Shown piece by piece: positions 38,664-48,428 of a stretch of DNA of 64,000 bases. Within the stretch, counting starts at the first letter, position 1. Every line of letters begins with the position of its first letter. The DNA is from Anthracocystis setariae (Eukaryota; Basidiomycota; Ustilaginomycetes; Ustilaginales; Ustilaginaceae), in the NCBI GenBank assembly GCA_928724745.1, contig CAKMXJ010000011.1, positions 434,001 to 498,000 on the forward strand. Direction: 5' to 3'. Below the pieces are notes generated by a model, which made no database searches, was not told where the DNA came from, and saw only the letters and a list, made by a program, of their open reading frames with translations. The position numbers and the translations under genes are program-made.

Positions 38664-41600
38664 ATGAGGTCTCCGGACGCTGACACTGCCACGGGGCTTG
38701 GTGTCGCGGGGATCGATCTTGCCTCTGCTTCCTCCAGCACACCCCCGTCGAGTTCGCCGTCCCTCACCAAGACGCCACGATGGGGTAGCATCCGTCAACG
38801 GTTCAGCAACATCAGCACCTCCTACAGCCCTTCGGTGCCCGTCGACAGCGTCGACGATGGTATGTGGGACAAGAATGACGCTGCCTTCCTCGAAGACATC
38901 GCACGTTCGTCGCCTCTGTTGCTAGCCTCTCCCGACGGCTTCGTTACGTTGGCTCCAGTGTTCGAGGACAATACGGCGCGCCGCGAATCCATGTCCTCTT
39001 TCCGTGAACATCATGCTATTCCATCCCTGCTTCATCGGCAAACGATGCAGCCTCGACCTTCCTCCACTGCCGGCTCGACTCCCTCTTCCGCCGCTTCCGC
39101 CGCCTCACCCATGTCGACGCCTGTCCACTTCCATGACGAGATGACCGACCCAAGCAATGCATTCACGTCCTCCACACCGTGGCCTCGCGCCATGCGAAGC
39201 ATGGTCTCCCCCAGCGGCTTACCAGATCTCCTAGAGCAACACGGTCCCGATGACGTTGTCTCCCGTCGTCGCCCTTCTACGGGCTCCTCCGTCGCGTATG
39301 CCCCTGCGACCGCGCCCCTTCTGCCACCCATTCGCTTCTCCTCTTCCTTCACGTCGAACGGCCTAGCTCCTTCTCAGCTCCTTCGGTCTCCGAGCAACAA
39401 GAGCAGCACGCAGTCGAGTGTTCGCAACAGTCCGGGCCTGGCTCAAGGCGTCCCAGCCGGTCACGATGCCACCCGATCGATCGTCTCGGAGCAGTATCCA
39501 CGCTCGCCTTCCATTCACAGCTCCTCGTCCTTCACCACTTCCGGCTACACGTTTCGATTTGCCGACGGCCGTGGCATCGACTCGGCCCCCCGCACACGCA
39601 CGCTATCGTCCGCTTCCACCTCCAGCTCCGTCGGATTGGATCGCCGCGCTCCTCGGAGTGCCATCGGAAGTCCACTTGCGGGGCGAAGATCGCTGTCCAC
39701 GTCGCGTCCGTCCAGTCCGGATGCCTTGCTCCACGACGCTTCGACCACCGTCACACTGCATTCCAGACCCGAGGGTCGCACTGCTGCACCAGAACTTGTA
39801 CATCGGTCTTCCATTGCCAGTATGCTCCACTCCCATGTTGCTACCACAGACGCGGAATCCGAAGCGCCGGGTCATCCGTTCACGGCCAGCATGGACGAGC
39901 GCAGAACGATCCCCTCCGGCAAGCGCGCGGCGTCCTCCAGCATGAGAGGCATTCCAGGCAGCCCGATCAAGCGGAGCAGTATCATCGTGTCCTCACCGAC
40001 AACGGCCGTTGCTGTCACCAGCTCGACCACCTCGTCCGCTTCCACTGCACCGACTACGGGCTTTCTTCGCAAACACACCAAGAACAAGAGTAGCCTGGTG
40101 TTAGGCTTGCGCAAGCTCATGGGCAAGAGGGAGAAAGAGAACAGAGAGGGGGCCCTGCAAAGCGGCGTTGCTTCCGAACGCCCTTTGTCTCCGGCACCGG
40201 CTGACCTTGGCACTCCGACGCCATCCGCGTCCACCTTGCCGTTTCCCTCCCTTTCTTCGGGACCCTCCGACACAGGCCGTTCTCGCACCATGCGCTCACG
40301 AGCCATGAGCATCGATGCCACCCCAAGCCGAATCGGGCTCCATCTCTTTGGCCTTCCCTCGGATGCTATTAGAGAGGGAGGTGCAGATCAGGCTCCCAAG
40401 GTCGGTGGCCGCATGGGTCAGGATGGTCCACACAGCGGCACCGCGCAGAAAACGTCGCGACGTGCACCATCCCTCGACCTGTTACGAAATTACGGCAGCA
40501 AACCCGCGTCTTCGGGCGCCGCCGAGGTAGGTCAAGCGTCGCCATCGACGCGCGCTCGCACCAAGAGCATCGACGGGCTGAGCAGACCGCTACGCGACCT
40601 GCTCCTGCCCCGTGCTCGCAAAAGCTCGAGCAACCAGGAGGCCCCCGTCAGTGTCATCGAACACCTCTCCTTCAACGAAGCACGCCGTCTGACAGGAAGC
40701 ACCGGCCCCATCATTCTGCGCACCAAGGAAGAGCTGGAAGAGCACAGGTTAGCCTACGCGACATTTCCTGCCGAGATTGGGTTGCCTGACCGGTCTAACT
40801 TTGACATTCAAGCACCTTCTTCACGTGCTCGTGTCGCCGATGAAGCAGCCAGTCAAAGCGGAGGTGGGCCAGGCGTCCAGTCGCCGATGCGGCCGCCCAG
40901 AGCTGCCGAGTCCAGTCTGCTGTCCGCTGTTTCTCTAGACGTCGGACCTGATGCTGGCAGCAGCCATCTTGGCGGAGGATCCTCGTCAGGCTCCTCCCTG
41001 GTTTCTGCGAGCTCTGCAGCCACCGATCCTGCCCTGGGACAGCGAGCGCCTTTCCAGTTCCAGTCCCAAACGTACCGGCCTGTTTCGCGCGAGTCGCGCG
41101 GCTTGAGCCCTCACTTGAGTCCGTCGAACGCTTCCTTTGCCTTTCCCGACACTGCTTCTCTAGGCACGTCAGAGGCGAACAGCACCTCTTCCCATCGCAA
41201 TAACGCCTCGCAGAGTGGGTTTGGTCCCGCTGCCAGTGCGCACGTTCTCGACTCCCCTGCTGGTGCCAGGGCTGCCTCGACGATGCCGCCTCCGGGTAGC
41301 GTCCCTACAGCCAGACGCGGCCACAACACGCGTCGGTCCCTCAACAGCTTGGTCGGCCGGAAACCGTGGTCGAGCTTTTTGGCATCGCCGATGCTAGCAA
41401 GTTCGTCTTCGCTTGGCCCTCACAAGCGCGTTTCCACCCTGTCCATTTCGCGGCCCATGTCGGCCTCGTCGTCGGCGGTCTCGAGCGATCTGTACGATCT
41501 GAGCGCCGATGTGGCCGATTTGACGTTGCGACCGTCGGATTTTAGGCGAAATTCGCGGACTCGCGTCGATTTGCAAAATTCGGAACCGGGCGTCCAGGGT

Positions 41601-43700
41601 GGGCAGCCCGATTTGGCAGCCAAGACTTCGAAGATGCATCTCCGCTCGCACTTGCACTTGCACTCGCACTCCTTGACCTCTGTTCCTCCTGCAGCACCTC
41701 TAGCCTCGTCGGGCTCGCCTGGTTCCTCGCAGCACTCGCATCGTTCGCTCCACTCTCACTCGAGTCAGAGCGCAGCCTGCGCATCTGCATCTGCTTCCTT
41801 TACGGCCTTGGCGCCCACTACTGCCTCTACTCGACCTATCCCCTCTAGCCCAGTTCGGATCCAACCAACCTCGGACCAAGCCACCGACCTCCGCACCCCT
41901 ACAGCCTCGACGCCGGCGTTGCATCTGCTGGCACCCACCTCATCTCGACCACGACCCGTAGGCGCTGGTCACCGCTCATCGCATTCTGGTTCTTCGCAGT
42001 CGCACCGCAAGCGTCCGTCCTTCGGTCTCGCCATCGAGCCTGCGGCCCACTCGGCCTTCGATAGCATTCCAAGCCCCCTCTTGCGCACACGTCGCCCCTC
42101 GCTGGCTCTCCCGGAAGGTGCCAGGCCGGCACGGCCCTTCTCTAGCTCGTCCGCCTCGGCCGTTCGAACACCGTCTGGCAGCTCATCTAGCAGTCCGAAC
42201 CGATCCGGGCGTGCCTCTGCGGCGACCTTCTCATCCAGCTACGCGTGTGACGGCGAGGACAGCGTCGAGATCGAGACGCTTCGGGACGGCAGTCCGGTCA
42301 ACAAGGCATTCAAGCGGCTTTCTCTAGGACCCACTCCTCTCTCGAAAGGCGTTGCGCTGCTCGATATGGCGGCTGCCAGTCCGGAGCCAACTTCCCACCA
42401 TCGCCATTCTGTTTCGGTGCCCGTGGACGAAGGTGACTCGCCAAGGCAGCACCAGGAGGAAAGCTGGAACCATGCCATTGGAGGCGCACCAGTCGACCTT
42501 GCCTCCTCCGCCGCTTCGCAGCCGCGATCGTACCTGATCCATTCGCCCAACGAAGAAGGACGGATGGTTGATGCGGCATCCACATCAGGTCGCCTGAACC
42601 AGGCTTCTAAAGACATTGCTTTCGGTTCGATCGCCGGCATGGTCAGCAAGGTGTTTGAGCATCCCTTCGATCTCGTCAAGGTGAGGCTGCAGACCCAATC
42701 TGCCGATCGTCCGCCTCGTTACGCCGGGGCCTTCGACTGCTTCCGGCAGACCTATCTGCAGGAAGGCATCCGGGGTCTCTATCGCGGTATCAGCATGCCT
42801 GTCTTTGGCGCTACACTCGAGAACGCCTGCCTCTTCTTCACGTATAACCAGATCCAGTCGGCCATCCGATGGGCCAACGGCGAAGCTCGAAGTGGCTCTG
42901 CAGCCAAGGCAGACGCCGAGTCGCCGCTGTCCATTCCGCAGCTTGCCATCGCGGCGGCGGGAGCCGGGGCCGTGACGAGTGTGGTGCTGACGCCGATCGA
43001 ATTGATCAAGTGCAAGATGCAGGTCCAGATGATCACGTGCGAACAGCATGCTCCTGCTGCGCCGTCGGCCGCCCCCAGTCCCCTCGCTACCGGCCAGGCG
43101 CGACAGCTCCAACAGCAACGCTCGCTCTTTACCAGCGCGGTGCGATCTGCGGGCTCTGCCGCATCCGCTCAGGCCTTCAAGTCGCTCGACGGACCGCTCA
43201 CTTTGCTGCGACGCACCATCGCAGCCGACGGCATTCGCGGTCTTTGGCTGGGGCAGACGGGGACACTGCTTCGTGAGACGGGAGGCGGTGTAGCCTGGTT
43301 CCTTGCGTTTGAAAGCTGTTCGCGCTACCTCATCGCGCGCAAAAAGGCGCAGTGGAATCGCTCCGATGTGACCAAGAAGGATCTTAGCTCGCTCGAGCTC
43401 GTCGGCTCCGGTGCGCTCGCTGGTATCAGCTACAACGTCGTGCTCTTCCCCGCCGACTGTGTCAAGTCGACCATGCAGACCGAGCAGGAGATGCGCGCTG
43501 CCTCCACCACGGCGGTTGCAGGTGAGAAATGGAAAGGCACCGGCTTCTACGATACGTTCAAGAAGATCTACCGGACACGAGGCATCAAGGGGCTTTATGC
43601 TGGATGTGGAGTAACGTGCCTCCGAAGCGCCCCATCCAGTGCCATCATCTTTTTGATGTACAACAAGCTCGAAAAACTCAGCGACGAGTATGGGTTATGA
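38664..43700 (+). CDS. Mitochondrial ornithine-type carrier at the end of a giant Ser-rich ORF
   Basis: A single uninterrupted 1,678-residue frame. Residues 1-~1300 are rich in Ser, Pro, Ala and Thr, with no domain I can name, and include basic patches (LGLRKLMGKREKENREGA, ~480) and a His-rich run (~990). Residues ~1313-1678 are a complete mitochondrial carrier: three repeats with signatures PFDLVKVRLQ (Pro1334), PIELIKCKMQ (~1443) and PADCVKSTMQ (~1596), starting with SKDIAFGSIAGMVSKVFEHP, which resembles ornithine carriers (Ort1/Arg11/AmcA) that exchange ornithine across the inner membrane for arginine synthesis. An in-frame ATG at 42564 (residue 1301) would give a 378-residue stand-alone carrier, the normal family size, but its -3 base is C. 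Whether this is one fused protein, two overlapping transcripts or a missed splice cannot be told here. Confidence 0.85.
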   Translation: MRSPDADTATGLGVAGIDLASASSSTPPSSSPSLTKTPRWGSIRQRFSNISTSYSPSVPVDSVDDGMWDKNDAAFLEDIARSSPLLLASPDGFVTLAPVFEDNTARRESMSSFREHHAIPSLLHRQTMQPRPSSTAGSTPSSAASAASPMSTPVHFHDEMTDPSNAFTSSTPWPRAMRSMVSPSGLPDLLEQHGPDDVVSRRRPSTGSSVAYAPATAPLLPPIRFSSSFTSNGLAPSQLLRSPSNKSSTQSSVRNSPGLAQGVPAGHDATRSIVSEQYPRSPSIHSSSSFTTSGYTFRFADGRGIDSAPRTRTLSSASTSSSVGLDRRAPRSAIGSPLAGRRSLSTSRPSSPDALLHDASTTVTLHSRPEGRTAAPELVHRSSIASMLHSHVATTDAESEAPGHPFTASMDERRTIPSGKRAASSSMRGIPGSPIKRSSIIVSSPTTAVAVTSSTTSSASTAPTTGFLRKHTKNKSSLVLGLRKLMGKREKENREGALQSGVASERPLSPAPADLGTPTPSASTLPFPSLSSGPSDTGRSRTMRSRAMSIDATPSRIGLHLFGLPSDAIREGGADQAPKVGGRMGQDGPHSGTAQKTSRRAPSLDLLRNYGSKPASSGAAEVGQASPSTRARTKSIDGLSRPLRDLLLPRARKSSSNQEAPVSVIEHLSFNEARRLTGSTGPIILRTKEELEEHRLAYATFPAEIGLPDRSNFDIQAPSSRARVADEAASQSGGGPGVQSPMRPPRAAESSLLSAVSLDVGPDAGSSHLGGGSSSGSSLVSASSAATDPALGQRAPFQFQSQTYRPVSRESRGLSPHLSPSNASFAFPDTASLGTSEANSTSSHRNNASQSGFGPAASAHVLDSPAGARAASTMPPPGSVPTARRGHNTRRSLNSLVGRKPWSSFLASPMLASSSSLGPHKRVSTLSISRPMSASSSAVSSDLYDLSADVADLTLRPSDFRRNSRTRVDLQNSEPGVQGGQPDLAAKTSKMHLRSHLHLHSHSLTSVPPAAPLASSGSPGSSQHSHRSLHSHSSQSAACASASASFTALAPTTASTRPIPSSPVRIQPTSDQATDLRTPTASTPALHLLAPTSSRPRPVGAGHRSSHSGSSQSHRKRPSFGLAIEPAAHSAFDSIPSPLLRTRRPSLALPEGARPARPFSSSSASAVRTPSGSSSSSPNRSGRASAATFSSSYACDGEDSVEIETLRDGSPVNKAFKRLSLGPTPLSKGVALLDMAAASPEPTSHHRHSVSVPVDEGDSPRQHQEESWNHAIGGAPVDLASSAASQPRSYLIHSPNEEGRMVDAASTSGRLNQASKDIAFGSIAGMVSKVFEHPFDLVKVRLQTQSADRPPRYAGAFDCFRQTYLQEGIRGLYRGISMPVFGATLENACLFFTYNQIQSAIRWANGEARSGSAAKADAESPLSIPQLAIAAAGAGAVTSVVLTPIELIKCKMQVQMITCEQHAPAAPSAAPSPLATGQARQLQQQRSLFTSAVRSAGSAASAQAFKSLDGPLTLLRRTIAADGIRGLWLGQTGTLLRETGGGVAWFLAFESCSRYLIARKKAQWNRSDVTKKDLSSLELVGSGALAGISYNVVLFPADCVKSTMQTEQEMRAASTTAVAGEKWKGTGFYDTFKKIYRTRGIKGLYAGCGVTCLRSAPSSAIIFLMYNKLEKLSDEYGL

Positions 43701-43753
43701 GCGCAATCACGTAGACGTATAGAAATAGATGTTTGCATTCCAGAGTTGTGAGG

Positions 43754-46294
43754 CTAGAAGGGCCAGATGTGAATGAAGCAGTCGGTGATATCTTGGACGA
43801 GGAGGGTGGGGTGTTCGAGGGCAGCAAAGTGGCCGCCTTGGTTGTGGGATCTATACCAGCGCAAATTGACGCTAGCTTGGACGAACGATTTGGGCGCTTG
43901 GATGATTTCCATTGGGAAGCTGGAGAATCCCGCGGGTTGGCGGATGTACGTGTTGGGGTCGCTTGCGATTTCGGAGGGGCCTTTTGGGTTTCGATTGCGG
44001 TAGGGGTAGAAGGAGGTTGCGATGGTATCGGTGGTTTCGTAGAGTGTTAGGTTGGCCAGAATCGTCGATGTGGGTGGGTCGGTGTCTGTCCATGCGTACA
44101 TCTTCTCGGCTACCCACGCCAGGGTTGCGAGCGGCGAGCGTGAAAGTACCAACCCCAACGTCGAAGGTCGTGTCCCATGCATCGCAGCATACGCACTCCC
44201 CGTCGCTGCAAACTCAATCCCCCTCACCAACCCCTGCCGCTCCTCAGCAGACAACGGAGCTGGAATCATCCCCAAGCTGAACATCGACACGCCCCTCCAC
44301 GTGAGTTCGGTGGCGAACTCCGCCGCCTTGGCCACCACCCTCCCCATCCCGCACATGTGGGCGGAGGTCCAACCGGAAAACAGCCCAAGCGCCTTCTCCG
44401 AGTACCTCTGCTTGGACACCAGATGCGGCAACCGCAGCACCCAATACGGCGTATGCTGACGTCCCACGGGGAGAACGATGTTGGGACCCTGGACGGGACA
44501 AAAGTTCAAATGCACAGCTCGAACATGATCCGGAAACTGCATCGCCATACTTCTCAACACCGCCGCCCCCCAATCGCCCGCCTGAATCGCATAGTTGTCA
44601 TACCCCAACCGGGTCATCAGCTTATGCATGATCCTCGCCACATCCTGCACCAGCATGTCGCCATCGGGACCCGAATGCGTGCCAACGAGCCTACCCGTGC
44701 GCGAATCCCTCGCCAGCCCCACAGCCGCACTCGAAAAAAGGTAGCCGGGATGCGAGGGAGCGACCACATCAAAGTGGACGCGTGTGAGGTTGCCCGGGTG
44801 AGCAAGAGGCTTGATGATGTCGAGGAACTCATGGAACGAGCCAGGCCAACCGTGAAGCAGCAGCAGCGGGATCACTTTGATGTTGGAGCCAGCTGCAGGT
44901 GGATTGGCACGCTCGTGGATAAAGTGAAGATCGACGTCTTCGATCAACACCTTGTAGTGCGAGAACGACGAGATGCGTGCCTGCTCGGCTGCCCACGTAT
45001 CATGGTCCGGTCCAGCTCGAGCTCTGCTGCGTCTTGCACTGTCAACATCGTCATCCTCCGAGGAGGCGGAGTCGGAGCGTAAGAAGGGAATCCATGCCTC
45101 CCGAAGTTTGTGGAATCGGTCGTGGGTGAGTCCGAACCGGTCGTGGTCGCCTTCGAATGCGGCGCTGGCAGGAATGGCGCGCGTCGAGTCCGCTTCGATC
45201 CGTTGGATGAGTTCTTCGATTCGCTCGTTCGAGATCGTAGGATCGAACTCGCGTACCACGAACGACTGCGTGCTCGACCCCGACCTCTGTTTGCGAGACT
45301 CAGAGCTGAGCTGCTTCTTCTCGTCCTCATATCCAGAAGCGGACGACTTCGCTGCAAGAGATGGGTGATAACCGTGCTCGCCGCCGCAGTAGACCGATTG
45401 GATGCGAGGCTTGGTGTGGAAGAGGTTCCAGAATTGGTGTCCTTCCAACGCTCGTTCGAGGTAGTGTGGCAAGCCTTGATCTGGTTTGTGCGCGATTGGA
45501 CGCGGCAAGGTGCGGATATGATGTTCTTCGAGCAACTCGTCGACCCAGCGCTGAGCCGTAGCTGGACTGTCATCCGGATGATCAGGCAAGGCAGGACGCA
45601 AGAAACGGAACAGCTGCCACCAGTCATATACCTTGGTATCCGACACGATCCAGCGACGACCCCATCCGGCCACCTTGCTCTGATGAAGCAGAAGGATCGC
45701 CCTAGCTACGTCTTGCCCATGCACGAAATGGACACTGCCTTTGAGACCGAGAAGCTCTCTAGATGCGCCGACTCGCGAAGCAAAGTTTCGAGGCTGACGC
45801 TGACCGCCGTAGAGGCCAGCCAAGTTGAGCACGGCGGCTCGCCCGGCAGGACCGTGTGCTGAGTTTCGACTGGTGTTGCAAGTGATGTCCAACAGTCTCT
45901 GCTCCGCAGCAGCACGGGCATTGGTCGCATCGAAGGGGGAAGACGAAGAGTGTCTTCCTGGACCCCAAATCCCCGTACTGCCGAGTTGGATCCATCGAGT
46001 GGATCCATGAAGCTGTTCGTACTCGCGCACAAGATCCTCGACTTGCTGCAAAGACTTGATGGGGAAGATGATTACGACGGTCGATGCCCGTGGCAAGGGA
46101 CGCAAAGAGTCCTTGGTGACCGGATCGGTAAGCTCAAACTGGATCTTGTGATCATCGTCCGGGTCCTTTTCGTCGGGAGGCGATCTGGATGTGTACGAGA
46201 AGCTGAGTTGCTGATGTTGGAGCAGGGGAATGAGGAATGCCCCCGTCCAACCAGACCCCAGCAGCAAGACGTCTACGGACGCAGTAGTGACCAT
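43754..46294 (-). CDS. Fusion of a Rossmann epimerase-like protein with an epoxide hydrolase
   Basis: An 846-residue intron-free ORF with two folded halves. Residues 1-~310 are an NAD(P)-binding, extended-SDR-like protein: VLLLGSGWTGAFLIPLL (GxGxxG), VVIIFPIKSL, WIQLGSTGIWG, VLNLAGLYGG and VHFVHGQDVARAI. Residues ~355-846 are a juvenile-hormone/microsomal-type epoxide hydrolase: an EHN-like lid (REFDPTISNERIEELIQRIE), the oxyanion motif HGWPGSFHEF (~480), nucleophile motif QAGDWGAAVLRS (~570) and catalytic-His motif GGHFAALEHP (~822). There is no Met between residue 1 and residue 547, which lies beyond the oxyanion motif, so the hydrolase cannot be started separately. Both parts exist as separate fungal families; the physiological substrates are unknown. 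It is convergent with the carrier gene, 53 bp between stops. Confidence 0.85.
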   Translation of the reverse strand: MVTTASVDVLLLGSGWTGAFLIPLLQHQQLSFSYTSRSPPDEKDPDDDHKIQFELTDPVTKDSLRPLPRASTVVIIFPIKSLQQVEDLVREYEQLHGSTRWIQLGSTGIWGPGRHSSSSPFDATNARAAAEQRLLDITCNTSRNSAHGPAGRAAVLNLAGLYGGQRQPRNFASRVGASRELLGLKGSVHFVHGQDVARAILLLHQSKVAGWGRRWIVSDTKVYDWWQLFRFLRPALPDHPDDSPATAQRWVDELLEEHHIRTLPRPIAHKPDQGLPHYLERALEGHQFWNLFHTKPRIQSVYCGGEHGYHPSLAAKSSASGYEDEKKQLSSESRKQRSGSSTQSFVVREFDPTISNERIEELIQRIEADSTRAIPASAAFEGDHDRFGLTHDRFHKLREAWIPFLRSDSASSEDDDVDSARRSRARAGPDHDTWAAEQARISSFSHYKVLIEDVDLHFIHERANPPAAGSNIKVIPLLLLHGWPGSFHEFLDIIKPLAHPGNLTRVHFDVVAPSHPGYLFSSAAVGLARDSRTGRLVGTHSGPDGDMLVQDVARIMHKLMTRLGYDNYAIQAGDWGAAVLRSMAMQFPDHVRAVHLNFCPVQGPNIVLPVGRQHTPYWVLRLPHLVSKQRYSEKALGLFSGWTSAHMCGMGRVVAKAAEFATELTWRGVSMFSLGMIPAPLSAEERQGLVRGIEFAATGSAYAAMHGTRPSTLGLVLSRSPLATLAWVAEKMYAWTDTDPPTSTILANLTLYETTDTIATSFYPYRNRNPKGPSEIASDPNTYIRQPAGFSSFPMEIIQAPKSFVQASVNLRWYRSHNQGGHFAALEHPTLLVQDITDCFIHIWPF

Positions 46295-46745
46295 GGCTGA
46301 AATTGGGCTGATGACGAGAAGAGAAGACGGAGGAGCTGAGATGGTGTGTTTTGTACAACAACGATGGCCAATGCACCCACCGATGAAGCACGAAATGAGC
46401 TCATACAGTCACCGTGAAAGGCTCTCCTCCAAATCCCAACACCATCTCAACTTACGTCGATCTCACATCTGTAAGTCAATTCGGCCTTATGTCAAACAGG
46501 GGTCCAACCCCCGCCATCCTGGATTACTGATTGCTTATGCCCGCCGCTTCGCTTGCACGTTTCAGGGTTAGATGGCCGCCTTTCCCTTTCCCAACACATC
46601 CGTTTCAAGACAAACAGTGGAGACAAACGTGATCGATTCTGGACGTAAAGGAAAAGGTCATCAATGACAAAGTGCATACAATCAAAGCAGTGCAAATACG
46701 GAAGAGATCCAACAACCGAACGCAACAGAGAGCCTCGAGCAGAAA
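46295..46745. other. Intergenic region: permease 3' end and promoter of the epoxide-hydrolase fusion
   Basis: 451 bp between two minus-strand genes. I see no gene or repeat in it. Confidence 0.55.
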
Positions 46746-48428
46746 TCAGATCTGCTGCTTTTCGTCCGACTTGGCATCGTCCAAGGAGCGAGATTCGGTC
46801 TCACGACCCAGGACAGGAGCAGCAGTGCCGCTGGCCATAGAGAGACCGAACAGATCCACGTCGGTCGACTTGAACCGCCTTGCTGACACCTTGTTTTCGA
46901 ACAGAGCGTCCAGTTCACCGAACGAGCGGTCCTTGGTCTCGGGAAGGCGGAAGAAGCAGTAGGTGAACATCAGAGCCGCAGTGCCGAGCCAGAAGAAACC
47001 GGACTTTGCCCCCAAATTCCACTCGGCAGTGTCGATCATACGTGGCTGAAGCGTGTTGCAGATCAGCCCACTGATGTTGTACGTGAATCGAGCCAGCACC
47101 ACCGTCTTGGCTCGCAGACGCGTCGAGCCGAGTTCGGCCACCAGCGTGTAGCAGACAGGTCCGATGGAAACGTTGTAGGCAAGGTTGAGGATCACCAGAA
47201 GCGCACCGATGGCGAGCGAAGTCTGCTTGGTCTCCTTGATACCGAGGCAGCCGATCACGAGGCAGGCAACCGCCATCAAGCCGATACCGGCCAGGTAGAG
47301 GAATCGACGTCCAAATCGCTTCATCAGGAAGAAACTGATGATGGTACCGATCGAGTACTGGGCGGTGATGGCCAAGTTCATGGTGAACGCGTTCTTTTCG
47401 CTCAAACCGGCTTTCTGAAGGAAGAGAACCGCGAATCCGATCATGGGACCACCGCTGAAGTACTGCGTGGCAAACACAGCGCAGGCAATCTCGGTTCGTC
47501 GTCGGTTGACACCACGGAAGCAGTCCAAGAACGAAGTGCCGGCGTGCGCTTCACGTTCCATGGCGTCGATCGACTTGAGCAAAGCAAGTTGGCTGAGCGC
47601 CTCCTGTTCATCGTACATAGCAGCATCGGTGAGTCGTCGGATCGAGTTCTTGGCTTCTTCCTCCCGTCCCATACGAACAAGCCATCGTGGCGATTCGGGA
47701 GCGAAAAAGGCAACGAGGAAAAGCGGCAGGGGCCACACCCACTGGATGGCGAACGGAATCTTGTAGGCCCACTTGCTCTGCAGATCCAACGTGGCACGCA
47801 CCACACCGGAAGAAAGCAGGATCCCGATGCCCCAACACATGTTGACATAGGCAGTAAGGTAAGCACGCAGTGCGATGGGGCACACCTCGGCGGCATAGGC
47901 AGTCGTCAGCGTCTGGAACATTCCCCAAGGAATCCCGCACGCCCATTCACCCACTGCCAGCACGGGAAGCGACGACGAGAAGAACGTAATAAAGATGGTG
48001 CATGCCATCATCGCCATTCCGAGCATGTACGTCTTGCGGTATCCCAACCTGTCCGACAGAAGACCGACGAGACCCAAACCTACAATCTGGCCCACCAACG
48101 ACGAGTTGACAAGGCCTGATTGCCACGGAGCCGAGATCGTCTTGGGCGTTCCCTGTCCGTACGCATCGACGAATTGCTTCTGGCCAAGGAAAGAGTTGAT
48201 CGAAACAAGATCGAAGCCCTCCATATATAACGCAGTGGAGAGCGCCGCAGACCAGGCGGCAGCCTTCTTATGCTTTCGGATCGCCTCCCACAGTGTCATG
48301 CGATGTTCATCTTCTTCGGCCTTGGCAGCCAACAGAACTTCGTGATCGCGGACACCGTCATACGGAACACCAGTGACTGCCGCGCCGCCTGCCTTCTCGG
48401 CGTGTGAATGCGGATTGGTCGAAGCCAT
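46746..48428 (-). CDS. MFS sugar permease, alpha-glucoside (maltose) type
   Basis: A 560-residue proton/sugar symporter of the major facilitator superfamily, plasma membrane. Twelve hydrophobic spans can be followed. Family signatures: YMEGFDLVSINSFLGQKQFV in span 1, GLLSDRLGYRKTYMLGM between spans 2 and 3, PESPRWLVRMGREEEA before the central loop, LMKRFGRRFLYLAGIG between spans 8 and 9, and LPETKDRSFGELDALFE after span 12. The last motif, followed by VSARRFKSTDVDLF, is characteristic of fungal maltose/alpha-glucoside permeases rather than hexose carriers. The gene diverges from a GH31 glycosidase across 2 kb, supporting a role in taking up alpha-linked oligosaccharides. Substrate is inferred, not shown. 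Confidence 0.9.
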   Translation of the reverse strand: MASTNPHSHAEKAGGAAVTGVPYDGVRDHEVLLAAKAEEDEHRMTLWEAIRKHKKAAAWSAALSTALYMEGFDLVSINSFLGQKQFVDAYGQGTPKTISAPWQSGLVNSSLVGQIVGLGLVGLLSDRLGYRKTYMLGMAMMACTIFITFFSSSLPVLAVGEWACGIPWGMFQTLTTAYAAEVCPIALRAYLTAYVNMCWGIGILLSSGVVRATLDLQSKWAYKIPFAIQWVWPLPLFLVAFFAPESPRWLVRMGREEEAKNSIRRLTDAAMYDEQEALSQLALLKSIDAMEREAHAGTSFLDCFRGVNRRRTEIACAVFATQYFSGGPMIGFAVLFLQKAGLSEKNAFTMNLAITAQYSIGTIISFFLMKRFGRRFLYLAGIGLMAVACLVIGCLGIKETKQTSLAIGALLVILNLAYNVSIGPVCYTLVAELGSTRLRAKTVVLARFTYNISGLICNTLQPRMIDTAEWNLGAKSGFFWLGTAALMFTYCFFRLPETKDRSFGELDALFENKVSARRFKSTDVDLFGLSMASGTAAPVLGRETESRSLDDAKSDEKQQI

